Part shown: piece by piece, positions 1 to 6,310 of the stretch
Layout: every line of letters starts with the position of its first letter
How positions within the stretch are numbered: the first letter of the stretch is position 1
Origin: an uncultured Eubacteriales bacterium
GTDB taxonomy: Bacteria; Bacillota; Clostridia; Peptostreptococcales; Anaerovoracaceae
Length of the DNA: 6,326 bases
Direction of reading: 5' to 3'
NCBI GenBank assembly: GCA_902766915.1
Contig: CACXFN010000200.1
Location: 1-6,326, forward strand
Position numbers and translations under genes: made by a program
Notes under the pieces: generated by a model
What the model saw: only the letters and a program-made list of their open reading frames with translations
Databases searched by the model: none
Told to the model about the DNA's origin: nothing

Positions 1-1
1 C

Positions 2-358
2 AGGTGGTTCGCAAACAAAGCCTGCCCTGGAGATTGGATGATGAACCGCATGGGTGACCTGGCGAAGAAGGTGACCGAGAAGCTGGGCGGGAGGTATGAA
101 CCGACAGGAACTGACGAGGTAAGTGGAGTCAGGAAGCTGTACCGCGTCCAGGTAGGCGCTTACAAGGTCAGGGAGAATGCGGAGGATAAGCTCAGACAGA
201 TCAGCGCTGCCGGAACCGACTGCTTCATCACGGATCTGATGGAGGGGTATTACCGTGTTCAGTGCGGCGCCTATTCAGTGAAGGCTAATGCAGAGCGGAA
301 GATGAACGAGCTTAGGTACATGGGCTTCAACGCGATCATAAAAGAATACACGGTATAA
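2..358 (+). CDS. N-acetylmuramoyl-L-alanine amidase, C-terminal part with SPOR domain (5' truncated by window edge)
   Basis: The reading frame is open from base 2 and ends at TAA 356-358; its start lies upstream of the window. The first residues read RWFANKACPGDW, which matches the end of the Amidase_2/PGRP-type catalytic domain. In that family the Cys of the CPG motif is a zinc ligand and a zinc-binding His lies eight residues before it. Here that His would be the codon just before R, and base 1 (c) agrees with CAC. After a short linker come two consecutive SPOR-like repeats of about 35 residues, each starting YRVQxGAY, with NAE, an amphipathic helix and a final beta-strand. SPOR domains bind peptidoglycan, often glycan strands lacking stem peptides, so the protein probably cleaves the amide bond between MurNAc and L-Ala while anchored to the wall. 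Two sampled lines are about 55-62% GC, richer than the LRR genes. An internal ATG at 38 exists but would discard the zinc-site motif. A prophage-derived lysin is an alternative origin. Confidence 0.85.
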   Translation, partial: RWFANKACPGDWMMNRMGDLAKKVTEKLGGRYEPTGTDEVSGVRKLYRVQVGAYKVRENAEDKLRQISAAGTDCFITDLMEGYYRVQCGAYSVKANAERKMNELRYMGFNAIIKEYTV

Positions 359-399
359 ACAGAATGGATGACCGAGACTGGTGATGGAAGACATTGGAA

Positions 400-425
400 A
401 AGGCAGCCAGGATCCTGACTGCCTT
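400..425 (-). terminator. Hairpin between convergent genes, probable terminator of the LRR/BIG2 gene
   Basis: AAGGCAG (400-406) pairs perfectly with CTGCCTT (419-425). After one C/A mismatch, the palindrome CAGGATCCTG (408-417) extends the stem inward. Read on the minus strand, the stem follows the LRR gene's stop by five bases and runs into TTTTCC, a short U-tract. On the plus strand no T-run follows, so termination of the amidase gene there would be weak or factor-dependent. Confidence 0.6.
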
Positions 426-430
426 AAATG

Positions 431-1999
431 TCATTTAACTGTGATGGTGCATTTGGCTTTTGCGCCGGATTTCATCACGACTGTGATGACGCATTTACCT
501 TTTTTCTTGGCCTTAACTTGGCCTTTTTTGTTTACCGTAGCAATCTTCTTTTTGCTTGTTGTCCATTTCAGGATCTGGTCGCCTTTTGTCATGGACTTTA
601 TTTTGAGTGTTGCTTTCTTTCTTTTTTTCAGCTTCAGCTTAGTTTTGTTCAGGGTGACAGAAGCTTTCAGTTTAGGTATAGTCTGTGACTGCTCATAATC
701 ACAATGACTACACATACGGACCTTTGATCCAGTTGAGAGTGCAGTGGCCGTTTTCACAACCTTCCATGCACCGTAGGAATGGTTGTATGTGAGCAGGGTA
801 GTAGTGGAAGGATACAACAACTGTGTGGTGACTGGCTCTCCTTCCTCGTCTGTTCCATTGAAGTAGTATGAGATATTTCCATCGGTTTCTGAACGCGATC
901 CTTTTTGATAGGAGTATCTCATTAGACTTGAGCAGTGAGTGATATCCAGCTGTTTCAGTGGGTTTTTTCCACAGTTAAGATACTGCAATTGATTAAAGTT
1001 AACTAGATCCAGGCTTTTTAATTGATTGTTGGAGCAGTCTAAATTCTTTAACCTTTTGCAGTTATCAAAAACTAATTGCTCTAAAATGTTAGAGCAGCAA
1101 GTCACTTGGGCCAGGAGTCTGCAATTGTGGGCTTGTAAGTTTGTAAGGGAGGTACAGTTCGTGACTTGAAGACTGGACAAAGACATATTGCTCAGGTTTA
1201 GTGATTTTAACGCATAGCAGCCATCTATAGTCAATGAACTCCGAATATTTATTTCTTCTAGATCAAGATTTGTAAGTGCGGAGCAGTTACTCATATCAAC
1301 AAACTTTAAACTTGCAGAACCTTTCAATTTAAGAGCTCTCAGTGAAGAGCATTCACTTATCGTCAGCTTTGCTCCATTAGTCGGCTCAAATATAAGTTCT
1401 GTTAATGAAGGACAGGACTGCACGACGACATCAAACAAAGCGGTACAGCCTTCATTGTTAAGTTCTTCAAGGGCAGGACATTGTACAATGTGGAGCATCC
1501 ACAATGATGAGCATCCAGATAGATTGATCTTCTTTAGAACCGGTAGATCGGCAATATACAAATCAGTAAACCCGTTTCCGTTTGCACCAAGTGTTTCTAA
1601 TGCGCTAAAGTAAGGCAATCCTTGTATATATGAAACATCAGAAGGGATATTTATCTCAGTAACGGCAGCAATCTCATCAGCTGACAGTACACCATCCTTA
1701 TTTCCTTCAGAATCCGGAAGATCAAAGTTTTCACTTATATAGTTACGGAAAGAAGAGTCCTGGAAATGCTCCTCATCGATCGGAACATTCTCAACCGCAC
1801 CATCATTAGCTGCTTCCATGTCCTCAATAAGTCCATCAACCGCAAAGGGATCCTCGTCCTCTTCGGCAGCAGCAACTAATACCTCTTCAGAATCGTCTTC
1901 AGAGATATAGAAATCCATCTCGGTTTCATCAGCAGTGGCGATACAGCTGATACCAATCATCGCAGCGATAGCTATAAACGGTATCCATCTTTTTTTCAT
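431..1999 (-). CDS. Secreted leucine-rich-repeat protein with C-terminal BIG2 (Ig-like) domain
   Basis: The product is 522 aa, probably a cell-surface adhesin or binding protein; no enzymatic motif is visible. Domains in order: signal peptide (1-23, basic MKKRW, hydrophobic core, ATA cleavage site); acidic linker (24-72); a family-typical segment PIDEEHF...FRNYI; an EF-hand-like loop (about 95-109) with GVLSADE but position 1 displaced; about a dozen degenerate LRRs (about 130-360), many carrying a Cys before the xxL step; a post-LRR segment (361-404) shared with the divergent neighbour; a module with H407, C430 and C433; and a very Lys-rich BIG2-like domain (446-522, ITxVNKKGQVKAKKKG pattern). 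The frame is open 39 codons further upstream, but this ATG follows AAGGAG at 7 nt and begins a clean signal peptide, while the extension crosses the promoter. There is no LPXTG or C-terminal membrane segment, so wall attachment is unexplained. The ligand is unknown. Confidence 0.88.
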   Translation of the reverse strand: MKKRWIPFIAIAAMIGISCIATADETEMDFYISEDDSEEVLVAAAEEDEDPFAVDGLIEDMEAANDGAVENVPIDEEHFQDSSFRNYISENFDLPDSEGNKDGVLSADEIAAVTEINIPSDVSYIQGLPYFSALETLGANGNGFTDLYIADLPVLKKINLSGCSSLWMLHIVQCPALEELNNEGCTALFDVVVQSCPSLTELIFEPTNGAKLTISECSSLRALKLKGSASLKFVDMSNCSALTNLDLEEINIRSSLTIDGCYALKSLNLSNMSLSSLQVTNCTSLTNLQAHNCRLLAQVTCCSNILEQLVFDNCKRLKNLDCSNNQLKSLDLVNFNQLQYLNCGKNPLKQLDITHCSSLMRYSYQKGSRSETDGNISYYFNGTDEEGEPVTTQLLYPSTTTLLTYNHSYGAWKVVKTATALSTGSKVRMCSHCDYEQSQTIPKLKASVTLNKTKLKLKKRKKATLKIKSMTKGDQILKWTTSKKKIATVNKKGQVKAKKKGKCVITVVMKSGAKAKCTITVK

Positions 2000-2006
2000 A
2001 GCGCGA

Positions 2007-2012
2007 CTCCTT
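2007..2012 (-). promoter_or_regulatory. Ribosome binding site fixing the start of the LRR/BIG2 gene
   Basis: The minus strand reads AAGGAG followed by seven bases (TCGCGCT) and ATG at 1999. This near-ideal Shine-Dalgarno is what selects the internal ATG over the longer open frame that begins at 2116. Confidence 0.8.
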
Positions 2013-2051
2013 CGAAAAACATGTTTGAACAAAGATAAAATATTATAAAGC

Positions 2052-2078
2052 ATTATACCTACAAACTTCAATATGCAA
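2052..2078 (-). promoter_or_regulatory. Sigma-A-type promoter of the LRR/BIG2 gene
   Basis: On the minus strand a perfect TATAAT -10 box occupies 2057-2052. The best-matching -35 is TTGCAT (2078-2073) with a short 15-bp spacer; ACTTGC (2080-2075) would give 17 bp but matches less well. Transcription would start near 2045, leaving a leader of about 45 nt before the ATG. The -35 area lies inside an inverted repeat that could be an operator. Confidence 0.6.
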
Positions 2079-2086
2079 GTTGCATA
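2072..2086. promoter_or_regulatory. Perfect 7-1-7 inverted repeat over the -35 region, possible operator
   Basis: TATGCAA-G-TTGCATA is a perfect dyad around base 2079. A single-base centre makes a stable RNA hairpin unlikely, so a site for a dimeric DNA-binding protein is the better reading. It overlaps the proposed -35 element of the minus-strand LRR gene, where a bound protein could block or assist RNA polymerase. No regulator gene is present in the window. Confidence 0.4.
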
Positions 2087-2101
2087 GAACAGGAAGTCTA
2101 A

Positions 2102-2338
2102 GTATGGAATAGCCACGCTGCCTATGGTCGAGTCTGGAGATATGGCAAGGCAGTGGAGGTGTGGCAGAAGATTGTTGGCCCAAAGACGAAAGCTGCCACG
2201 ATCGCATTCCAGCAGAAGTATAAACTGGAGGTTGATGGTATCGCCGGTCCGGAGAGCTGGGGGGCGGGGCTTAAGGCATTAATGCAGTTCAATCGTGCCA
2301 TTATTTGTAATTGCAACCAGTCACTTCATATGCGATAA
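2102..2338 (+). pseudogene. Remnant of a peptidoglycan-binding (PG_binding_1) domain
   Basis: The frame is open from just after a TAA at 2099-2101 to the TAA at 2336-2338, with no ATG in it before the homologous part and no clear ribosome site. The translation YGKAVEVWQKIVG, then PKTKAATIAFQQKYKLEVDG, then IAGPESWGAGLKAL matches the C-terminal two-thirds of PG_binding_1 domains, seen in many amidases and lysins. Between IVG and PKT the usual stretch of about eight residues ending in DGxxG seems missing, suggesting an in-frame deletion. Homology ends near 2290; the remaining residues look unrelated and run into the downstream gene's promoter. Two sampled lines are about 52-62% GC, like the amidase tail and unlike both LRR genes. 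It is best read as a fossil of a cell-wall hydrolase. A GTG-started small protein (from 2153) cannot be excluded but looks unlikely. Confidence 0.65.
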
Positions 2339-2339
2339 T
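2311..2339 (+). promoter_or_regulatory. Sigma-A-type promoter of the LRR-lipase gene
   Basis: TTGCAA (2311-2316) is separated by exactly 17 bp from GATAAT (2334-2339), which is preceded by TGC, an extended -10 element. Transcription would begin near 2346, giving a leader of about 33 nt. The promoter overlaps the last codons and stop of the peptidoglycan-binding remnant, further evidence that this tail is not functional coding sequence. Confidence 0.65.
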
Positions 2340-2373
2340 TTGTTCATACAATGATTTGCTCACATGAGGTGAC
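2320..2373 (+). repeat. Imperfect inverted repeat bracketing the -10 box and the ribosome site
   Basis: GTCACTTCATATG (2320-2332) and CACATGAGGTGAC (2361-2373) are inverted repeats matching at 11 of 13 positions; one of the two mismatches is a G-U pair in RNA. The right arm contains the Shine-Dalgarno GAGGTGA of the LRR-lipase gene. The left arm lies upstream of the predicted transcription start, so the pairing could form only in transcripts entering from upstream. Confidence 0.4.
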
Positions 2374-2378
2374 CGGGT

Positions 2379-5300
2379 ATGAAGAAGAATATGTGGAAAA
2401 GAGTTGCTGCGGTAGGAATTACCTTTGGGATGCTGATAACGTGCATGCCAGTGCAGGCTTTTGACGATGAGATGATCGTAGAAGATGACTCTTATTTCGT
2501 TGTTGAAGACGAGATTGAAGAAACAATAGATTCCGAGAATGACGGGGATGATTACGGAATCGATTTTATTGATCAGAGTATTATTTCTGATGACGAGGAA
2601 ACTATTCTGGACAATGTTACTGATGAAACTGAAGCTGAATTATACGTGGCAGAGGATGGATCCATACCGATCGATAAAGCTCATTTTCCAGATGATAATT
2701 TCAGGGCAATAATTTGTGAGACATCATATGATAGTGACGGGAATGGGGTGTTGTCTGCGAATGAGATTGCGGACATAACCACGTTAGATGCCGTATCTTC
2801 ACAAATCAGCTCTTTTGATGGGATAGAGTATTTTACTAATCTAATCTATCTATATTGCAGTGGAAATAAGCTTACGAGCCTAAATGTGAGCAAAAACACA
2901 GCTCTTGAGAAGCTGGTGTGCTCTTCCAACCGGCTAACGAGCCTGGATGTAAGCAAAAGTGTAGCGCTTAAGTATCTAGATTGTAGCTATAATCAGCTAA
3001 CGAGCTTAGATATGAACAACAACACGTCTTTGGAGACACTGCAATGCGAATACAATAAATTAATGAACTTGAATATAAGTAAATGCACGGCTCTATTGAA
3101 TTTGTTCTGCACTAGCAATCAGCTAACGAACCTGGATGTGAACCAAAACATATCTCTGGACATACTATATTGCAGTGGAAATAAGCTTACGAGCCTAAAT
3201 GTGAGCAAAAACCTAGCGCTTAAGTACCTAGAATGTACCTTTAATGAGCTTACGAGCCTGGATATGAGTAAAAACACAGCTCTTGAGAAGCTGGTGTGCT
3301 CTTCCAACCGGCTAACGAGCCTGGATGTAAGCAAAAGTGTAGCACTTAAGTATCTAGATTGTAGCTATAATCAGCTAACGAGCTTGGATATGAGAAATAA
3401 CACATCCTTGGAGACACTGCAATGCGATAACAATGAACTAACGAACCTGAATATTAGTAAATGCATGGCTCTATTGGATCTGGATTGCGGTGGCAACCAG
3501 TTAACGAACCTAGATTTGATCCAAAACATATCTCTGGAGTATCTGAGATGCCATACCAATCAGCTTACAAGTTTGAATGTGAGCAATAACACGGCGCTGT
3601 CGTATCTGGACTGCTGTAAAAACCAACTAAAGAACCTTGATGTAAGTAAAAACACAGTTCTGGTGAATTTCACATGTTTTTCCAACCAGCTCACGAGTTT
3701 GGATGTGAGCAAAAACACAAAACTGTTTAACCTGGTTTGTAGTGATAACCAACTCGCGAGATTGGATCTGAGCAAAAACACGGATTTGGAAGATCTGGAG
3801 TGTGAAGATAACCAACTTACGAGCCTTGATATTAGTGCCTGCCCATTTCTCAAATATGCTTATCACAATGGTGATTGTATTATTGATGGGGGCATAGTAT
3901 CACACGCATTTAGTGGAATCACTGAGGAAGGGAGAGATGCTTCCTTCTACTTATCGTATGATTCATTTGCTGCTCTTATAGTTAGTGGAGAGGGTGCTCC
4001 AGTAACTGAATATACAGGGTCTCTCAAATGGGATAATGATCGTACAATTACAGGAGTACAATACAAAGATATTTATTTCAAAAACTCTTCTTTTAACTAT
4101 AATCATGCCTTGGCTAGGATTTCTCTGGGCTTGGCAATGACAGGGTTTAATCGTCCTAAAGGGAACTATTATTCAAAACAACCAGTGGCGCTCACTGACC
4201 AAGAGAAGAAGTTATCAAAGGCGGGGAATGCAGTTGAATTATTGGAAAACTGTGGGTTTAATGTCTCCTCTATGAGGGTTAATTCAGGGTATTTGAGCAA
4301 GCCGGGAGCAAATACAATTGGAGACCTGATGGCAGTAAAAGATATCGGAGACGATACTAAACTGATTGCAATCGTCGTTCGTGGTGGTGGATACGAATCA
4401 GAATGGGCAGGGAATTTCAATGTTTATAATCCAGGTTCGGGGACCGAGCATGTTGGTTTTGAAATGGCTTTTGATCAGGTTCGAGAGGACTTTCACGATT
4501 ATCTTGCAGAGAACAATATAACTGGTAAGGTGAAAATATGGATAACCGGCTATAGCCGTGGGGCAGCTGTTGCAAACTTGACGGCAGCATATTTAAATGA
4601 ATTATCACAGATCATAGGATCTATACAATTCAGTAACAGTGATGTTTACGCATATACATTTGAAACACCACAAAACACGAAATCCACACATGTATCAGAT
4701 GCTTTTCATAGAAATATTTTTAACATAATAAATCCGATTGATCTTGTTCCGAAGGTGGCTTTTAGTAAATGGGGATATTCCAGGTATGGCACGACATATT
4801 ATCTCCCATCTAGTGAAACCACTACTGGTTATGAAAGTTTGACCTTAGAAGCATTGAACTATTACAATGCTTTAACCGGGAAGTCGCACCTATACCTTCC
4901 CCATGTTGCAGGACAGATCGAACTGCTTGATGGTTTGTTTGATGGAATTGCTTCTTTGTCAAAAAGCGATAGTTCTGATGCGACAATGAAGATATCAAAC
5001 GGGTTGCAAAATCTTATGTTATCTTTGAACAGTTCATCAGATGATTCTTATCTCACGAAAGCGTTATCATACTTTCTGGGTTGCCTACCCCTCAGAAATT
5101 CGCGGAAGGTAACTAAGTATATGATAGAGCTTATTATTCAAGCTCATTATCCTGAATTAACATATGCTTGGATGCAAACAGTGAATGGGGGCATGTGTAG
5201 CATAGGGAGGTATGAATATCGTCTTATCAAGGTGAACTGTCCAGTAGATGTACATGTATATGATAATGGTGGAAATCTGGTAGCATCCGTTGAAAATGAT

Positions 5301-6275
5301 GAGGTACAAGATATTGGAAGTAACGCATTATCTGCATTCATAGATGATGATGGACAAAAAACGGTATGTATCCCATCAGATTCACATTATGAAGTTGTTA
5401 TGACTGCAACTGATGATGGGTCAATGACCTATTCAATAAGCGATGTTATAAATGAAGAAGAGGTACGCAGGACATCATATTTTGATATCCCCATCAATAA
5501 TGGGGACACTTTCGTGGCGAATACATATTCATCTGTTAGTGGAGAGAATTCATCAGGATTAAGTAGTTCTGATGGAGCGGAGCTTAGCCCGGATGAAGTG
5601 CTAACAGATTCTTTTGACCAATACTATTCTGTTCAGGTTACGACAAATGGAGGTGGGGCAGTTTCAGGAGCAGGAACTAAAAAGAAAGGTGACTATATCC
5701 GGGTCATTGCAACACCAGAGACTCATTCGCAGTTTATGGGTTGGTATATCGGTGAAAAACTCGTGTCAGAAGAGATGACATACAGGTTCAGGGTTGAGAG
5801 TGACACTGTAATTAATGGCAGGTTCTTAAAAGGAAATCATGATTTTGGTAGTTGGAAAGTAACAAAAGCAGCAACAGAATCCTCAACCGGTATCCAAACA
5901 AGGACGTGCTCCTCATGTGGATACAAGGAATCAAAGACGATTCCTAAATCGCAACCGAAGATTACCATCACCAAGAAGCCAACCATACAGAAACCAACAC
6001 CCGCAAAAGGGAAGATCACCGTCAAATGGAAGCACTTCAAGCATACATCAAAGAAAACGAAAGCTATTTGGAAAAAAATCAAGAAGGTCCAGGTCCAGTG
6101 TGCAACGGACAGCGGCTTCAAGAATATCGTCAAGGATGTTAAGATCGGAAGAGGCAAGACAAAGTATGCGATCAAGGGTCTGAATAAGAAAACGACCTAC
6201 TATGTACGCGTCAGGTATTATGATGGTACAGGGTACTCTGCTTGGAGTAAAGTAAAGAAGGTCAAGACAAAGTAA
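2379..6275 (+). CDS. Large secreted LRR protein with a class 3-like lipase domain, InlB-like repeat and C-terminal FN3 domain
   Basis: The product is 1298 aa, probably an exported surface or secreted esterase/lipase with a binding tail. Order: signal peptide (1-27, MPVQA cleavage; LITC resembles a lipobox but has Thr at -1); very acidic linker (29-94); IPIDKAHF segment; canonical EF-hand-like loop DSDGNGVLSANE (118-129); 15 LRRs of 21 residues (165-479) plus a capping repeat; post-LRR segment; lipase (about 570-930); beta-rich region from CPVDVHVYD; InlB B-repeat-like domain (1082-1149); module with H1154, C1177 and C1180; Lys-rich FN3 (about 1192-1298). Lipase signs are RGGG (R668, oxyanion-type FRGT motif), nucleophile elbow GYSRGA (S726) and NPIDLVPK (D788). 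The catalytic His is uncertain among H837, H842 and H923. GAGGTGA six bases before the ATG fixes the start. The substrate is unknown. It is transcribed divergently from the smaller LRR gene and has no LPXTG anchor. Confidence 0.9.
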   Translation: MKKNMWKRVAAVGITFGMLITCMPVQAFDDEMIVEDDSYFVVEDEIEETIDSENDGDDYGIDFIDQSIISDDEETILDNVTDETEAELYVAEDGSIPIDKAHFPDDNFRAIICETSYDSDGNGVLSANEIADITTLDAVSSQISSFDGIEYFTNLIYLYCSGNKLTSLNVSKNTALEKLVCSSNRLTSLDVSKSVALKYLDCSYNQLTSLDMNNNTSLETLQCEYNKLMNLNISKCTALLNLFCTSNQLTNLDVNQNISLDILYCSGNKLTSLNVSKNLALKYLECTFNELTSLDMSKNTALEKLVCSSNRLTSLDVSKSVALKYLDCSYNQLTSLDMRNNTSLETLQCDNNELTNLNISKCMALLDLDCGGNQLTNLDLIQNISLEYLRCHTNQLTSLNVSNNTALSYLDCCKNQLKNLDVSKNTVLVNFTCFSNQLTSLDVSKNTKLFNLVCSDNQLARLDLSKNTDLEDLECEDNQLTSLDISACPFLKYAYHNGDCIIDGGIVSHAFSGITEEGRDASFYLSYDSFAALIVSGEGAPVTEYTGSLKWDNDRTITGVQYKDIYFKNSSFNYNHALARISLGLAMTGFNRPKGNYYSKQPVALTDQEKKLSKAGNAVELLENCGFNVSSMRVNSGYLSKPGANTIGDLMAVKDIGDDTKLIAIVVRGGGYESEWAGNFNVYNPGSGTEHVGFEMAFDQVREDFHDYLAENNITGKVKIWITGYSRGAAVANLTAAYLNELSQIIGSIQFSNSDVYAYTFETPQNTKSTHVSDAFHRNIFNIINPIDLVPKVAFSKWGYSRYGTTYYLPSSETTTGYESLTLEALNYYNALTGKSHLYLPHVAGQIELLDGLFDGIASLSKSDSSDATMKISNGLQNLMLSLNSSSDDSYLTKALSYFLGCLPLRNSRKVTKYMIELIIQAHYPELTYAWMQTVNGGMCSIGRYEYRLIKVNCPVDVHVYDNGGNLVASVENDEVQDIGSNALSAFIDDDGQKTVCIPSDSHYEVVMTATDDGSMTYSISDVINEEEVRRTSYFDIPINNGDTFVANTYSSVSGENSSGLSSSDGAELSPDEVLTDSFDQYYSVQVTTNGGGAVSGAGTKKKGDYIRVIATPETHSQFMGWYIGEKLVSEEMTYRFRVESDTVINGRFLKGNHDFGSWKVTKAATESSTGIQTRTCSSCGYKESKTIPKSQPKITITKKPTIQKPTPAKGKITVKWKHFKHTSKKTKAIWKKIKKVQVQCATDSGFKNIVKDVKIGRGKTKYAIKGLNKKTTYYVRVRYYDGTGYSAWSKVKKVKTK
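2871..3815 (+). repeat. Fifteen tandem 63-bp LRR units
   Basis: Fifteen in-frame units of exactly 21 codons follow the pattern LTSLDVSKNTAL-x-x-L-x-C-x-x-NQ, with no length variation. A sixteenth partial unit (LTSLDISAC...) from 3816 forms the C-terminal cap. Every full unit has Cys at position 17. The regular period explains the long antisense open frames over this tract, which are not genes. Confidence 0.95.
2892..3385 (+). repeat. Higher-order duplication: six-LRR block repeated at 378 bp
   Basis: Bases 2892-3007 and 3270-3385 are 116 bp long and differ at one position (2966 g versus 3344 a), an offset of 378 bp or six LRR units. Units 1-6 and 7-12 correspond in order at protein level. 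A second exact 48-bp match (2850-2897 and 3165-3212) lies at an offset of 315 bp, five units. Unit 6 therefore looks like a hybrid of the front of unit 1 and the back of unit 2. Confidence 0.9.
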
Positions 6276-6282
6276 ACTATGC

Positions 6283-6310
6283 AGGCTCGTGGGAGAGATC
6301 TCACGGGCCT
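6283..6310 (+). terminator. Rho-independent terminator of the LRR-lipase gene
   Basis: AGGCTCGTG (6283-6291) pairs with CACGGGCCT (6302-6310) over nine base pairs including one G-U, with a ten-base loop. The stem begins seven bases after the TAA and is followed by the T-rich tail CTTATATT. The tail is interrupted by A and C, so strength is uncertain, but the position is as expected. Confidence 0.75.

Noticed and set aside
381..698. Plus-strand open frames of 105 and 86 aa with Phe/Leu-rich, membrane-like translation
   Set aside because: They lie antisense to the Lys-rich BIG2 domain; Lys codons read as Phe/Leu on the other strand. No suitable ribosome site, and the minus-strand gene has clear domains.
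2000..2116. 39-codon N-terminal extension of the LRR/BIG2 protein
   Set aside because: It covers the TATAAT box and the AAGGAG site, and would bury the signal peptide behind an unrelated segment. The ATG at 1999 is far better supported.
373..2145. CGAG(A/T)CTGG(T/A)GAT at 373-385 and 2129-2141, either side of the LRR/BIG2 gene, as possible insertion-site repeats
   Set aside because: Only 11 of 13 bases match, there are no terminal inverted repeats or transposase, and a match this good is plausible by chance over the flanks compared.
2445..2462. Lipoprotein signal (LITC) in the LRR-lipase protein
   Set aside because: Thr at -1 is not typical of a lipobox, and a normal signal peptidase I site (VQA before F28) follows.
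2871..3815. CRISPR array suggested by regular repeats
   Set aside because: Units are contiguous 63-bp coding repeats without spacers and translate into a continuous LRR; no cas genes nearby.
3119..3866. Several minus-strand open frames over the LRR tract
   Set aside because: The 63-bp period keeps stop-free antisense frames open. Their translations are themselves 21-residue echoes of the LRR and lack starts with ribosome sites.
5837..6183. Open frames on both strands over the FN3-coding end (112 aa minus, 88 aa plus)
   Set aside because: Shadows of the low-complexity Lys-rich coding sequence; no domain, no ribosome site, no conserved motif.
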